27,294 nucleotides of DNA. It comes from Diplocarpon mali (taxonomy: Eukaryota > Ascomycota > Leotiomycetes > Helotiales > Drepanopezizaceae). Positions within the stretch are counted from its first letter, which is position 1; each line of letters starts with the position of its first letter. The stretch spans positions 1 to 27,294 of the forward strand of contig JAENRP010000468.1 in the NCBI GenBank assembly GCA_024741835.1. The letters are read 5' to 3'. Shown piece after piece: positions 9,401-20,891 of the stretch. A program made the position numbers and the translations under genes. The notes beneath the pieces are model-generated. The model made no database searches. It was not told where the DNA came from and saw only the letters and a list, made by a program, of their open reading frames with translations.

Positions 9401-11945
9401 ATAAGATCTAAGTGCCTAAGCTTTAAAAGGTTATAATCTCTTAAAACGTCAAGTTCGATAAGTCCAAATTCTACTCTAAAGAGTATAAAAAGGTAGCTGG
9501 CCACCTGCTCTTAATTATTAAGGAGATTATGCAAATGATTGAAGAGGAGGAGGAGGAAGCTTAAGACGCTAAATTAATTGTTAAGAATATAGAAGGAGCT
9601 CTGGATAAGCAGCCTGCGGATAACCTAATAGGGAGTAAGCCTATTAATCTTTTACTAATAGAAGCTCTAAGCTCAGATCTATCGAAGGCTATCGTCCCTT
9701 ATAAGGCTACTTATAGCATTTCTACTCTAGCTACTTAAGAGCAGCTGCCTAATAGCGAAGGGTTAGACGCTTTAAAACAACTATTAATAGTTGGAAGGAG
9801 CGTCGAAAGCGATATTATAACTGCTAGTTCCGCTAAGGAGCGCAATACCAGGCCTTTAGTTACTATATAGACTAAGCAATCGCAAAGGCAGGAGCAGGCC
9901 CCTTAATTACTAAAAGCTCTACTATAAGCAACTGGTAAAGAAGTACGCCAGCTCTTACTAGAAGCACTAATTGATCGAGAGCTACGCTAGGATATAGAAG
10001 CTCTTAAGGGTAATACCGAAAGAGGGAGTTCTTTGAAACTAATAGAAGCTTAGCCTAAAGTACTTAATATAAGGGCCTTCCGAAAACGCAAGAAGCCTAA
10101 TAAGGAGCAGGAAATAATACCTATACCACTCTATAGGTTAAAAAGGAGAAGAGGGAGTAGGAATGCCATATATATAATATGCGTTAAGGATCTCTTACTA
10201 GCCTTTAAAGAACCTAAAACACATTAGTTAAAGTAGGTAAATAGCTTTATATCGACTTTCTAGCTAAGTTAAGAGCTTATAAGAACTAATAGAGAAGAGT
10301 ATAAAGCAGTATACTGCATTATTACTATAGCGACTTAATCTAAAAGCTTTAAAGGAAACTCTACCCTTTCAATTCTACCTTAAGATAAGCTTCTTAAAGC
10401 GCTAACTTATTAGAAGGAGCTTGCAAATCACCCTTTTAAAGAGCAATTTAAAGAAGGAGCTAGAACTAAGATCAGGAACCTAGAAGCGCGCAATTGCTAA
10501 AGAGTGATCGATAGAAGCGAGGCTATTATAAGGCCTATACTACTAAAGTAGGTCTTTAACTATAAGCTAAACTCCTTTAAGGAGATTAGCCGCTTTAGGC
10601 TAAGAAAAGTAGTAAGGGGAGATCTTTAAGAGAAAGCTTCTATTTTCTCTACCTATGCTACGATGCTTGTATTAAGATCTTTTAAGGTTATAATAGCAAT
10701 AGCTGCTAAATTTGATATAAAGCTCTAATAATTTGATATTATTAATGCCTTTATAAATGCTAAGAGAGACCCTTAGAGCGTACTAGTTGTTTGCTTCTTA
10801 TTAAATGGTTAGAAGTAGAAAGATAAGGTAGTAGAGCTCGATCGCGCCTTATATAGCCTTTAAGACTCCCTAGCGCTTTAGTACAGGGATTTTACTAGTA
10901 CTCTAAAGTCTCTAAAGCTTACTCCTTTTAGTAAGGAGCCTTATATATTTGTTAATAAGGATAGGACTATATTTATAGCCTTTTATATTAATAATATATA
11001 AGTAATATATTACTCCTCTTATATAGAAGAAGCTTAGAAGACTATAGAAGGACTGCGCAAAGCATACGAATTGACAGCTATAGGAGATATTAAGTGGTTC
11101 TTAAGGGTAAGAGTCTCTTAAGATAGGAAGTAAGGTATAATTACTTTGCTCTATAACGCTTATATCAAGAAGATAGCAAAGAGGTTCGGCCTTAATATAA
11201 GGCGTTTCCCTAGTATGCTACTCCCCTACTTCGAACTTAAAAAGAACTATAAAATAGCTCTTTACTCGAGAATTAAGGAGTTCTAGGAAAAAGTAAGCTC
11301 TACCTTATATATAGCTATTATACTACGTCTAGATATAGCTTTTGCAATCGCCTAACTATCTTATTTTTATATAAACCTAAGCTCTAAATACCTTAAAGCT
11401 ATTAATTAGATAATTCGCTACCTTTTTAGTATACGCTTCCTAAGAATCACTTATAGTCGATTTAGTAGATTAAATAACCTAATAGTATCGTCAGATGCTT
11501 CTTTTACAAATAATCCAGAGATAAGGCGCTCCTCCTACGGTTTTATTATATTCCTATTTAAAGGAGCAATCGTTTGAAAGGCCTTAAAGCAACCGACAGT
11601 TACTACTTTTATTATAAAGGCTAAGCTCCTAAGAGTAGCATATATAGCAAAGGAGATGATAGCTTTAAAGAGGTTCTTTAAGGAAATAGAGCTTAAGGTA
11701 GAAGCTCTATAGTTTATATTTTATAATAATCAATAGATAATACGACTTATTATAAGAGACTCTTAAAGGATTTCTACAAAGCTCTGATATATTAATATAT
11801 ATAATATATGGCTATAATAGGAGCACTAAAAAGGGAGCTTTTAAGTGGCCTATCTCCCTACTAAGGATATGCACGCTAATAGCCTTATTAAAAACCTTCC
11901 TTAATAAAAGTTCGAAAGCTTTATTAAGCTTTTAAACCTCTAAGA
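6480..11945 (+). pseudogene. Copia-B gag-pol polyprotein, broken
   Basis: One polyprotein with copia order. Gag occupies about 6480-7700 and ends in a possible zinc-binding stretch KCPCPQVKNYF. Protease lies near 7980-8100 (NNCAITYLIN; first N likely from Asp). GAG-pre-integrase has the two His of the HHCC finger at about 8527 and 8542 (HLQLGHL) and CKAC-type ligands near 8620-8631, one Cys now Tyr. Integrase follows (8660-9250) with the Asp in RSDNN kept, but the catalytic Glu at 9025-9027 is Lys. A long acidic linker (9540-10100) leads to RT (10250-11300), where the YVDD box at 10984-10995 reads YINN, and RNase H (11490-11940, SSDASFTNN). Stops are nearly all TAA/TAG. Closest in type to the polyprotein of Copia-C. 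Confidence 0.88.
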
Positions 11946-12373
11946 TATAAGAGGTCTAGTTGAGAAGCTAGTATTTTAAATACTCTATAATCCTTTTATA
12001 TCTCCTTTATAATAGCAAGTGGAAAGGAAGCATAAGACAGGGTTCAATTTTCCTTATACTAATATATAAGAAGGCCTAAAACCAACTCCTTTAAATAATC
12101 AGAACCTTTAGCAGCTTTGCAAATAATATAAGGGCGCGTCCCTATTAAGAAGCAATAGACTCCTCCGGCGGCACTATCCTAAGAGCAGCCTAGGGAGCAA
12201 TAATAGGAGCAGCCATAGGGGCAGGAGCCTTAAAAGCCTCTGCGAGGCGGGCGGCGAGGCCAAGAGGTGCTATAATCGGCGGCAGGAGCTTTTAAGCAAC
12301 TAGTTCTAGGAAGCTATTAGCTATAGTATAAGAAAGCTTATAATTAACGTACCCTTTGACGATACTACCTCCT
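11946..12373 (-). pseudogene. Copia-B antisense reading frame, distal part
   Basis: After the RNase H, the plus strand has no continuing domain. On the minus strand a frame with few stops, all TAA/TAG, reads through an Ala/Pro-rich stretch (about 12145-12300, e.g. PPIIAPLGLAARLAEAF and KAPAPMAAPIIAP). GC content is locally high because Ala, Pro and Gly codons offer few CpA targets to RIP. Copia-C interrupts the region at 12373, and the minus-strand coding resumes beyond it at 19969. Whether both parts share one frame is unclear: two frames are possible across the join. Function unknown. Confidence 0.5.
12369..12373 (+). other. Target-site duplication CTCCT, left copy
   Basis: CTCCT precedes the Copia-C 5' LTR and recurs at 19964-19968 after its 3' LTR. 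Confidence 0.93.
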
Positions 12374-12570
12374 TGTCGTGCAGAATGGGCGGAGTCTCCA
12401 CTTATTCTAGAGACCCTCCACGTGACTCTGCTTAGTCATAGACTCTCCCTTTTCTTTCCGAAGTCTCCTTACTATATATACATTAGATAATAATATAATT
12501 AATTATCTTCTTCTACTTCTGCGAGCCTCTTAAGCGACCTAATAAAGGCCCTTTAGCCGACCGCACCATA
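12374..12570 (+). repeat. Copia-C 5' LTR
   Basis: 197 bp, TGTCGTGC to CACCATA (RIP form of CACCACA). Aligns with the 3' LTR at 19767-19963 and the reverse-strand solo LTR at 23220-23416. Contains CACGTG at 12419-12424, overlapping a TGACTC box. Confidence 0.95.
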
Positions 12571-12581
12571 GTTATAAGCCC
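12571..12581 (+). other. Copia-C primer binding site, initiator Met tRNA type
   Basis: GTTATAAGCCC directly after the LTR. With one RIP-type G restored this is complementary to GGGCUCAUAAC of the initiator tRNA-Met anticodon arm. Confidence 0.6.
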
Positions 12582-12835
12582 TATAAGCACTTTAATATGC
12601 TTTCTCTTTATATACAACCGGCTAAAGGGCCCTTCAAGCTCTTAATCGACTTTTCGAATACTTATAATAACTTAAAGGACCTTTATTTTTAATTAATAAA
12701 TCTTCATTTTCCGATTGAACTTTATTTGCAAACTTTATTTATATACTTAACCTTTTTCACTAGACTCCATTTAATATATCTAACTCTTTAAGCATCTCTA
12801 AGCCTCACCTTAACACTTCTACCTCTTAAGTAAAG
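12582..12835 (+). other. Copia-C leader
   Basis: AT-rich leader without a coding signal. ACCGGCTAAAGGGCCCTTCAAG at 12608-12629 echoes the end of the LTR (GGCCCTTTAGCCGACC) in inverted orientation, so LTR end and leader could pair. Confidence 0.45.
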
Positions 12836-12839
12836 TAGT

Positions 12840-15800
12840 TTAGTAAATATATATTCTTCGCTAAGCTTTATAATATTACCATTTTTGCCAATTTAAGACT
12901 CCTATTTAAGTCAATTATAGAGACTAAGCCTTAAGCTCCCTTTATATAAGAGCTTAAGGAATTGGAAACAGCTAACCTTTGCATAGTATACGCAAGGTTG
13001 TATAAAGAGTATATAGCGACTTTATCCGAATAGATTTACGCCCGCTTTCCCTTAGGAGATCCGTCAAAGGCTCCTCCTCTATAGGCTTTTTATAAGAATA
13101 TTAAAGATGAATATAAAATCCTAATAAAGGAGTACTATATATATAAGGAAACTTAAAAGACCTAACGCAAATACTATAAGCTACTTTTAAAATAGGTCTC
13201 TAAGACTATTAATAGAACGCTCTTAGCTTCTGCGATAGCTTAAGTATAAATCCAAGCTAAGAAGCTCTCCTCCTTAATACCTAATAGAGATACTCCTATA
13301 AGTAGAACCCCTGCTAACGACCTATATACTAATTTGGTAAACTAGCAACTCTTACTCTAAGGCCTAGTATCTATTCTAAAGCGTAATATTACGCCTTTTG
13401 ATAAGGCTATTCAGTCTTAGACAAGGCTCTAATACCGCGATATACTATGCTAAGGCAAGACTAAGAGAACTAATACTTAATAGTAGATCTAGGAGTAATA
13501 GGAGGTATACTGCCTAATAGAATAATACAATCTCCTTAAGATCAAAGGGAGACTAGGAGTTACTAACTTTTTAAACTTAGTTATAATAAAGATTAATCTA
13601 AGTTAAGCGACTCGCTTAAAGGAGGAAATCATCACTAATAAGCAAATAGGAATCCTATATAAGTATAACCTAATATAGCTAAGCCGCGCCTTAGCAAGTA
13701 TTGAATCTAATAGAGCAATCGATAATAAAGGGCTAGTAGTTTTTACTACTTAAGAGTCTCTCTTAAATACTAAAACCCCTTCGCAGGCTTTAGCGAGCAG
13801 CTTCCGAAATCGCTTTATAAGCTCTAGAAGGAAGATCAGGCCTAAGTGCCCTTATAAAGGCTTTAAAAATCACTATTAGAAGCCCTAGGACTATCGGAAA
13901 CTATTATATACTATAAATAGGCGCAAGGAAAATATAAAGGTTCTCCCCTTATAAGAGGAGGTCCTATAAATACAAAAGGCATTAAACGCAAAAGACTAGT
14001 TCAAAGGTCTTCGAATATAGCTTAAGAAGAATAATATTATAATAATAGCGATTGACAAATTTAAAGGAAAGGCTTTAGCCTTTAAAGAGGATGGTTTAAG
14101 CAAAAGGGAGAACTTACTAGTCTTTATAGTAATAGATCCCTTTGCCTTTAACGCTTTTGAAAAATCGTTTAATATCTACTACCTCTTTAAGCTAAAATGC
14201 CACCTACTCTCCTTAAGTACACTCTTTAATAATTGCGCAGCTACTCATATCGTTAATTTAAAGGATTTACTTATCGCAGGCACCTTTAAGCCTTTTGGTG
14301 ACTTATAGTAATATATTAAAGCAGGTACCTTAAGACTCCTAATTATTAGAAGAAGTAATAGATATATAGCAGACTCTCTTTTATAGTATAATAGCTCTCC
14401 TATAAGGATAACGCTTCGCAATATTACTATTATAAAGGAATTTACTACTAATATCATCTTAAAGAGGCTCCTCGCAGATAAGGGTTTTTAATACTCTAAG
14501 GTAGACCTCACTTTACACTTTAAAAGCATTAGAGACTCTATAAAGTGAGCTTAGTTAAAGCGTTGCTATAATCTCATTTTCTTTAAATATAAGCCTATTA
14601 ACTATTTAGATCTTTCAAATATACTTTAATATAACTTCTTTACCTTAATAGCGTTTCCTATAGCTAAGATAATACTTTATAATAGGTTCTAGTCTAGCTA
14701 TACACTTATTAAGGTGCGGGATAATAATACGTATACTTAGCACCTTTGCGCTAGCTACTTAAGCGCAAAGGCTTTCTAAGCGCTAGTCAAGTGCGCTAAG
14801 GGAGTAAAGATCAGGGGAATATAAAGGCTAAAGTACCTTATATATATAGTAGTATCTGCTAAGTAAGTTATTTCTTATACTACCTTTAAGAACTAATCTT
14901 TAAGGCCCTTTTTTAAGATCTCCTAGGATCTCTTTAACTTTTTAAATAACTTATATAACAGTTACTTATAAGTTCTTTTAATTAAAGACAAGTATAGTAG
15001 TATACTTTAGATATTCCTATTAAGATCAAAGGGTAAAGACGTAGTTATAAAGGTCCTTTAGGCCTTTAAAGTATAAGTAAAACGCTAATATAGGCTTTTA
15101 ATTTGCAAGATTAGGTAAGATAATAATACTTTAATAATCTCCTTAAGGGAAGACTCTTTTATAGAATACTAAAGATAGGTAAAGAAGGAGGGAATCAATT
15201 TAGAACTTACTCCTACCTATATATATTAATTTAATAAAGGCGCGGAGCGAGTAGAAAAGGAATGGATTAAACGCTTTATTAAAATAAGGATCTACACTAG
15301 GCTTTTAGCAAGCCTTTGGCTAAAGGTTATAAAGGCTATTATATACCTTTATAATATCTCCCTACTTATTAAGAAGAAGATGATCTTATTAAATAAGGCT
15401 TTCTATAGTTGGTTTAAGTAGTATTTTCGATTTTATAAGCTATTGCTTATTAAGCAGATAATAGTAAGCTTAAAGCCTAACTAAAGTTGCATTTATATAT
15501 ATAGCGTTTGCGTATACCCTTTAATTAAAAAGAGGAAGGCGGAAAGGGACCGCTAAACCTTTAAAATTAAATTATAAGAGCACTTAGGTTACTTAATTAG
15601 ATATATTACCTTTAATATTTATAGAATCTAAGTTCCTATACTCTAGTAAGTAATAACAACTTATAATATCGAATTTAATAAGTCTCTCTTCTATAGTCTA
15701 AAAGCTAAGCGCGTAAACCTTATATCGCATTAAGAACTTAAGATAACCCTTTAATTAATCGAAAAGGGAGAGGGAGCTTAAGACGCTAAGTTTAAAGGCA

Positions 15801-18300
15801 TTTTCGAGGAATCAGAGCTTATCGTAGGGCCGAATGCAATTACTATAGAAGAAGCCGCTATATAAGAAGAGCCTATATTATAGACCAACGCTGCTCTATA
15901 GCCCTTAACTAATAATATAAAAGGCCTTAACTTAAATCCAAATCCGAGAGACCTGCTTAGAAACTTAAGGGTAGAAGCAAGCGAATTAAAAGCCACTTCG
16001 CCAGTCTTTAAGAAGGCAAATGGCGACCAGAGCTTAGGGGTAATGATTCCTTATAAAGGCCTTACTAAAGAAGGAACTATAGACGACTCTAAGGGAGTCT
16101 TTAGAGATAAGTTCTATAAGGCGATCGGCAAATCTTTAGCCGCTATTCTATGTAAAAATAGAAATAGCTTAAAGGCTTTAAAATAGAGTCTTCGATTATA
16201 AAGGCAAGCCTTAGTAAACTTTAATAAAAGGCTAGAGGCACTATTGCTAAGATCTAAGAGGAGCTTTAATAGTCTTATAAGAAGCAACTTAATAAAAGGA
16301 GTAGGCCTTAATAATATAATACCTTAAGTTGTAATACTAGCTTAAAGACTATAGGCTTAAGAGATAGAGCTACTTAGACTCTTAAAGGAACCTTTAATAA
16401 TAATAAAAATAGAGGAGGAGACTTATAGAAAAAAGCGTAAGAAGGAACTCCCTCTTCTTAGGCAAAAGAAGATGAGACGCTTAAGCGTTAAGCAATAGGA
16501 GACTTTAAAAGTATATGCTACTACTTTAAAGTATATACTCTTTTAAAGTAATATTGATTTACCTTACTCTTTATATATATAGGAGTTTATATCGACCTTT
16601 TAAGCAAACGAATAGATAAAGGAGGATAGGAAGGACTATTTAATAGTTTATATAGTTATTAAAGCTATAGTTAATAATTAGGCAAAGGATAGAGCGCAAT
16701 CTCTTAACTACCTATAGCACTAAGGCTCTCTGCTAAAGCCTTCGAAAGGATGGCTAGACTTAAAGAAGCACCCTTTTAGCAAACGATTTAAAGAAAGAGG
16801 GCGCTAGGAGATTAGGAATTTAGAATCTCAAAGTTGCTAGAAAATTATATAAAGGGATTATTCAAAGCTTCTGCTAATACTATTAAAATAGGTTTTTACC
16901 TATAAGGTCAATAGCTTTAATAAGCTTTTAAAGTACTAATTATAGCTAATTATGCAAAGGGATCTTTAAGATAAAGCTTCAATTTTCTTAACCTACGCAG
17001 CTATACTTATAGCAAGGTCTTTTAAGGTACTAATAGCGCTTACTATATACTTTAATATAGAAGTAAAGTAGTTCAATATTATTAATGCGTTTATTAACGC
17101 TCTTAAAGACCTAAGGAGTGCTTTAGTTATATGCTTCTTACTAAATGGCTTTAAGCGCCCTAGTATAGTAGTAGAACTAGACCGCGCGCTTTATAAGTTA
17201 AAAGACTCTTTAATACTATAGTATAAGAACTTCGTAAGAACGCTTAAGGGCCTTTAACTTAAGCTATTAAGCAAGGAGCCTTATATTTTCATAATAAAGG
17301 ATCGCATAGTCTTTATAGCATTTTATATTAATAATATTCAAGTGTTATATAAGGCCTTTAATTTAAATCAGGCGACTTATTTAATTAAAGACCTAAAGAG
17401 GGCGTATAAGCTTACTATTATAAGAGATATCTCCTAGTTCTTTAAAGTAAGGATTATTTAAGATAGGAAGGCAAAGAGGATCTCCTTAATTTATAATACC
17501 TATATTGAAAAGATCGCTTAAAAGTTTGAAGCTAATATAAGAAGAGTGCTTAGTACTCTATTACTAAAGAAGGAGTTTATTAAGAACTTAAGGCAAGCTT
17601 CTTTAAAAAAGGTAAAGGAGTATTAAGAGAAAATAGGCTCTATTCTTTATATAGTAATTATAATACGCTTAGACGTTGTATTTATAGCCTCTTAACTGTC
17701 TTTCTTTTTAACTAATCTAAGCTTTAAGTACCTCTTAGCCGCGGACTAGACACTTCGATACTTATATAGCACGCGCTTCTTAGGAATTGCCTATAGCTTT
17801 AAGGCTAAGGAATACCAATTGGTTGCGTCTTTAAATACTTCTTTTAAAGATGATCGAAAGACCTGTAGATCCTCTTAAGGATATATCTTTTTCCTATTTA
17901 AAGGACCGATTATTTAGAAAGCGAATCGCTAAGCAACTATTACGCTCTTCTTTACTAAAGCAGAACTCTATAGTATGATTTCTACTATAAAGGAGATAAT
18001 AGCTATAAAACGCCTCTTTAAAGAGATTCGCATAGACTCCCTCTTTAAATGGAATATATATTACGATAACTAATAGACGATTCGGCTAATTATTATAAAA
18101 AATAAGAAGATTAAGATAAGCCTTTGATATATCGAAATTAATAATATATAAATCTATTAAAAGTATTAAAGAGGAAGCTTTTAAATAATCTACCTCCTTA
18201 CTAAGGAGATATACGCAAATAGGCTTATTAAAAACCTAGACTATCAGAAGTTTAAAAGCTTTATTTGTTTATTAAACCTCTAGAGCTTTTAAACAATTGT
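12840..18300 (+). pseudogene. Copia-C gag-pol polyprotein, broken
   Basis: Copia-type polyprotein parallel to that of Copia-B. Gag about 12840-13900, ending in a zinc-finger-like KCPYKGFKNHYQK. Protease about 14150-14300 with NNCAATHIVN. Integrase about 14930-15480: Asp in RQDNN and Glu in GAERVEKE are kept, unlike Copia-B. Acidic linker about 15770-16500. RT about 16560-17640 with the catalytic box at 17324-17335 reading YINN in place of YVDD. RNase H about 17820-18290 (YYDNQQTIRL, then YLLTKEIYANRLIKNL). Gln/Trp codons are replaced throughout by TAA/TAG. The short minus-strand open stretches inside it (14245-14457, 15778-15996) follow no domain and are shadows. Confidence 0.88.
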
Positions 18301-18549
18301 TTAATAACTTACACTTACTAGCAAATAGTCACTTATTATTAAGAGACTTATACTTATAAGCTCCTACTCTTTTATAGTTACGTTTATTTATTTTCTTTTA
18401 TAAAGCGTACTATAGAAGCTTCTCCTTTTTTAAAAATATAAAATAGGTAATATTCTTAAGCTGCTATTGCAAGGCGCGACCCTTTCTTAGATTCTCTTAG
18501 CTAAGGCCAAGAGCTAGGACGCTATAGCTAAGAGCTTTATATAGATCTC
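18301..18549. other. Spacer after Copia-C RNase H
   Basis: End of the polyprotein and AT-rich sequence, with no clear domain. The minus strand here carries GRAL-like sequence also found in the Copia-B antisense frame. Confidence 0.45.
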
Positions 18550-19310
18550 CTCTTAAGAGAGGCCTACTAGCACTCCCTCGGCCAGAGGCCTACCGGCGAA
18601 TATACTAGTAATAGCAGGGGCGAAGGCAAGGGGTACGGTAGGGGCAATAAGGGCGAGGGCGGCAGGGGCGAGGACAGGTATAGCGGCGATAAGGGCCAAG
18701 GAGACAAAGGGAGAGACTATAGCAGCAGCGGCAATAGTAGAAGTAAAGGGGATAGGAGCGGCGGTAGCGATAATAGGGGTAAACGGGTCCGAGCCGAAAG
18801 GGCTAAGAGCAAATGGAAATAGTACGCTAGGAGCAAGGGAGGCAGCGATACTACTACTTATAAGAGTAGCAGGCCCTCTTAGCACTAGGGTTTAATTGCT
18901 CCTATCTTTTAAAATCAGCCTAGAACTTAATAAGACTTAATAAGATGTATTATAAAAGCTTTAAAGCGCACCCTTTACTATATTAAGTAGTAGCGCCACC
19001 TCCTTCTTAAAGGCACCGCGGGCATAAGCTAATATAATAGCCTCTTAAGAGGCGAGGAGAAGTCTGCTGGCCTATTAGCAGCTATTATTTAATACTATAT
19101 AATAAATACAATACGCACTAAAGGTACTATTAAAGTACTAACAATCGAGATTGCTAATACTCTTGCGTGCGATATAGTATACGCACGCGTTATTGCGCTC
19201 TATCGTAGGCTTAGGTATATAGCGCGCAGTAGGGGCAAGGCTCTTAGGTAGCAGCAGTAGCAGCAAGGGCGGCAGCAGCGGCAAGGGCGATAGCGGCAGC
19301 AGCTTATTGC
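18550..19310 (-). pseudogene. Copia-C antisense cysteine- and alanine-rich reading frame
   Basis: Read on the minus strand from about 19303 downward, one frame has only TAA/TAG stops. It starts in an Ala-rich stretch (19248-19303), then CPYC (19226-19237) and, 71 codons later in the same frame, CPRC (19013-19024), followed by YSKGCALKLL. Paired CxxC motifs suggest zinc binding. Further down, a stop-free Ala/Pro-rich stretch lies in another frame (18553-18885; no ATG, it would need a GTG start), so a frameshift or a frame choice by base composition is possible. The arrangement parallels the antisense frame in Copia-B. No sequence family recognised; role unknown. Confidence 0.5.
19248..19303. 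repeat. GCA/GGC trinucleotide-rich stretch
   Basis: Imperfect runs of GCAGCA and GGCAGC, coding for an alanine-rich stretch on the minus strand. Confidence 0.7.
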
Positions 19311-19756
19311 CTAGTAGGCGCTAGGACAATTGCGCTAGGGTTGCAGCTCTTAAAGGAGCGCTAGCAACCTAGCGCAAAGTTAGTATAATATAGGGTATAA
19401 GGATTCTAAAGGTCTTACTTTATAAAGGCGGCTAGGGCCGCGATAAGCAAGAGTTCCTTTTATATTTAAAAATTATTAATATAAAGATAATATTTTAAAT
19501 AATAAAGGAGGGTTATTTTTAAAAGAAGGGAAAGAGAACCTTTGCGATAGAAATACTCTATAAGAAGCCTAATAGAGCATTAGTATAAAATCGCAAAGAT
19601 TCTTAAGTGCACTTATTGCTTATAGCGACCCTTCTTATTTTAAAAGGAACGACCTTTAAAGGGGCAGTACGTAAGATAGAGCCTCTTTTCTTTATAACTA
19701 CTATTCTTTCCTTTATTTTATCTATATAGCTAAGCGATTCTAAGAGTATCGCCTAA
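19311..19756. other. Copia-C 3' untranslated region
   Basis: No coding domain recognised on either strand. GC-rich to about 19440, then AT-rich to the polypurine-like tract. Confidence 0.5.
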
Positions 19757-19766
19757 CTAAGGGGTA
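19757..19766 (+). other. Copia-C polypurine-like tract
   Basis: CTAAGGGGTA directly before the 3' LTR, identical to the sequence before the Copia-B 3' LTR (20882-20891). It would prime second-strand synthesis. Confidence 0.7.
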
Positions 19767-19963
19767 TATTATATAGAATAAGCGGAGTCTTTACTTATTT
19801 TAAAGACCCTTTACGTAACTCTACTTAGTTATAGACTCTCCCTTTTCTTTCCGAAGTCTCCTTACTATATATATATTAGATAATAATATAATCAATTATC
19901 TTCTCCTACTTCTGCGAGCCTCCTAAGCGACCTAATAAAGGCCCTCCAGCCGACCGCACTACA
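19767..19963 (+). repeat. Copia-C 3' LTR
   Basis: 197 bp. The first 20 bases read TATTATATAGAATAAGCGGA against TGTCGTGCAGAATGGGCGGA in the 5' LTR: every difference is a C-to-T or G-to-A transition, a clear display of RIP. Confidence 0.95.
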
Positions 19964-19968
19964 CTCCT
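19964..19968 (+). other. Target-site duplication CTCCT, right copy
   Basis: Partner of 12369-12373; closes the Copia-C insertion. Confidence 0.93.
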
Positions 19969-20705
19969 TTATCTCTCTATAGCGCGCCTTCCGAAGCTCC
20001 TCTCTCACTTTCCTCTTAGTAGCAGCAAGGCTTTAAATTGCTTATTAGTGGCAAACCACCTAAAGAGAGCTTGAGAATGTACCGCGGCATTACTATTATT
20101 CTCCTTTAATAAGAATATATAATCTTCCTAAGCCTTTAAGGCGCTAATAGGAAGCTCTTAGCACGCGTGGCCTCCCTTCGCATAATAAAAGCAGCGTACT
20201 CCTACTATACTATTAAAGTATATGCTAGCCGACTTCTTAGCTAAGAAGCTTTAAACGCACCCCTTATATAGTATATTCCTTATTAGCCCTTGCTCCAGCT
20301 TGCGGCAAGAGAAGGGAGCTATAGAAGGGACCGCCGGTATTCTAAGAACCACGGCCTAGGGGGTGGCAGGGAGGGAAGGGGGCGCGCTCCCTCTCAAGGG
20401 TATTACTACGTCGAACGTCTTAGGCGCGTTATCCTCTTACTATCTGCCGCGCTAAGAAGCTCCAAGCTATGTTTAGGCATAACGACTTTGCTATAAGTCT
20501 ATTAGTAGGAGTAAGGGAGCATAATTAGGAAGCGTATAGTAGTAGCCCTAGTAGGGCGCTCCTTAGAGTTATTATTACTATTCTCTATTTTAAAGTGATT
20601 ATTTAAAGAGGTATAAGGAAGGGAAGCTTTATAAGGGAAAAACGCGTACTTTTATAGGCGCGCTGCCTTTATTGACTTTCCTTTATCACCTGATTTAGTT
20701 TCCAT
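19969..20705 (-). pseudogene. Copia-B antisense zinc-knuckle reading frame, proximal part
   Basis: On the minus strand an ATG at 20705-20703 opens a frame beginning METKSGDKGK that runs about 150 codons with only RIP-type stops. A second frame then carries KKSASIYFNSIVGVRCFY and continues into a zinc-knuckle-like motif around 20160-20198: C-F-Y-[Y]-A-K-G-G-H-A-C, where the fourth residue is Tyr (TAT) for an expected Cys (TGT). One small frame change is needed between the two parts near 20300. The motif suggests a nucleic-acid-binding, Gag-like protein coded against the direction of gag-pol. Copia-C insertion at 19968 separates it from the Ala/Pro-rich part at 11946-12373. The open plus-strand stretch at 20290-20496 is its shadow. 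Confidence 0.55.
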
Positions 20706-20881
20706 TCTATAAAGGCTTCTATTCTATAGAGGAAGCACCTAGAACCGCGCTCCCTCTTTCATTCATTATAGCTTTATTAAGCAATTTCATTATTCTAGAA
20801 GCTAGGAAGCATAATAAAGGAGTCTTATATACTAGATCTGGCGCTAGTTATAGCTAAGCCTAGCTAGGAGCTGCTTCTCAC
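20706..20881. other. Copia-B 3' untranslated region
   Basis: No coding signal. From 20823 on it matches the outer copy at 154-225. Confidence 0.6.
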
Positions 20882-20891
20882 CTAAGGGGTA
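20882..20891 (+). other. Copia-B polypurine-like tract
   Basis: CTAAGGGGTA directly before the 3' LTR; same sequence as in Copia-C. Confidence 0.7.

Larger units (their letters stand above)
12374..19963 (+). mobile_element. Copia-C: Ty1/copia retrotransposon
   Basis: 7,590 bp with 197-bp LTRs, TSD CTCCT, primer binding site, complete but damaged gag-pol, 3' accessory region with an antisense frame, and a polypurine-like tract. It is the innermost and therefore youngest full element of the nest, yet still heavily RIP-mutated. The architecture and the sequence CTAAGGGGTA before the 3' LTR are shared with Copia-B, so the two are sister families. Confidence 0.93.

Noticed and set aside
18553..18885. 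110-codon minus-strand open frame as an independent host gene
   Set aside because: Begins at GTG, low-complexity Ala/Pro/Ile sequence, lies fully inside Copia-C; treated as part of the element's antisense region.
20290..20496. 68-codon plus-strand open frame
   Set aside because: Shadow of the Copia-B antisense frame in a GC-rich stretch; no domain.
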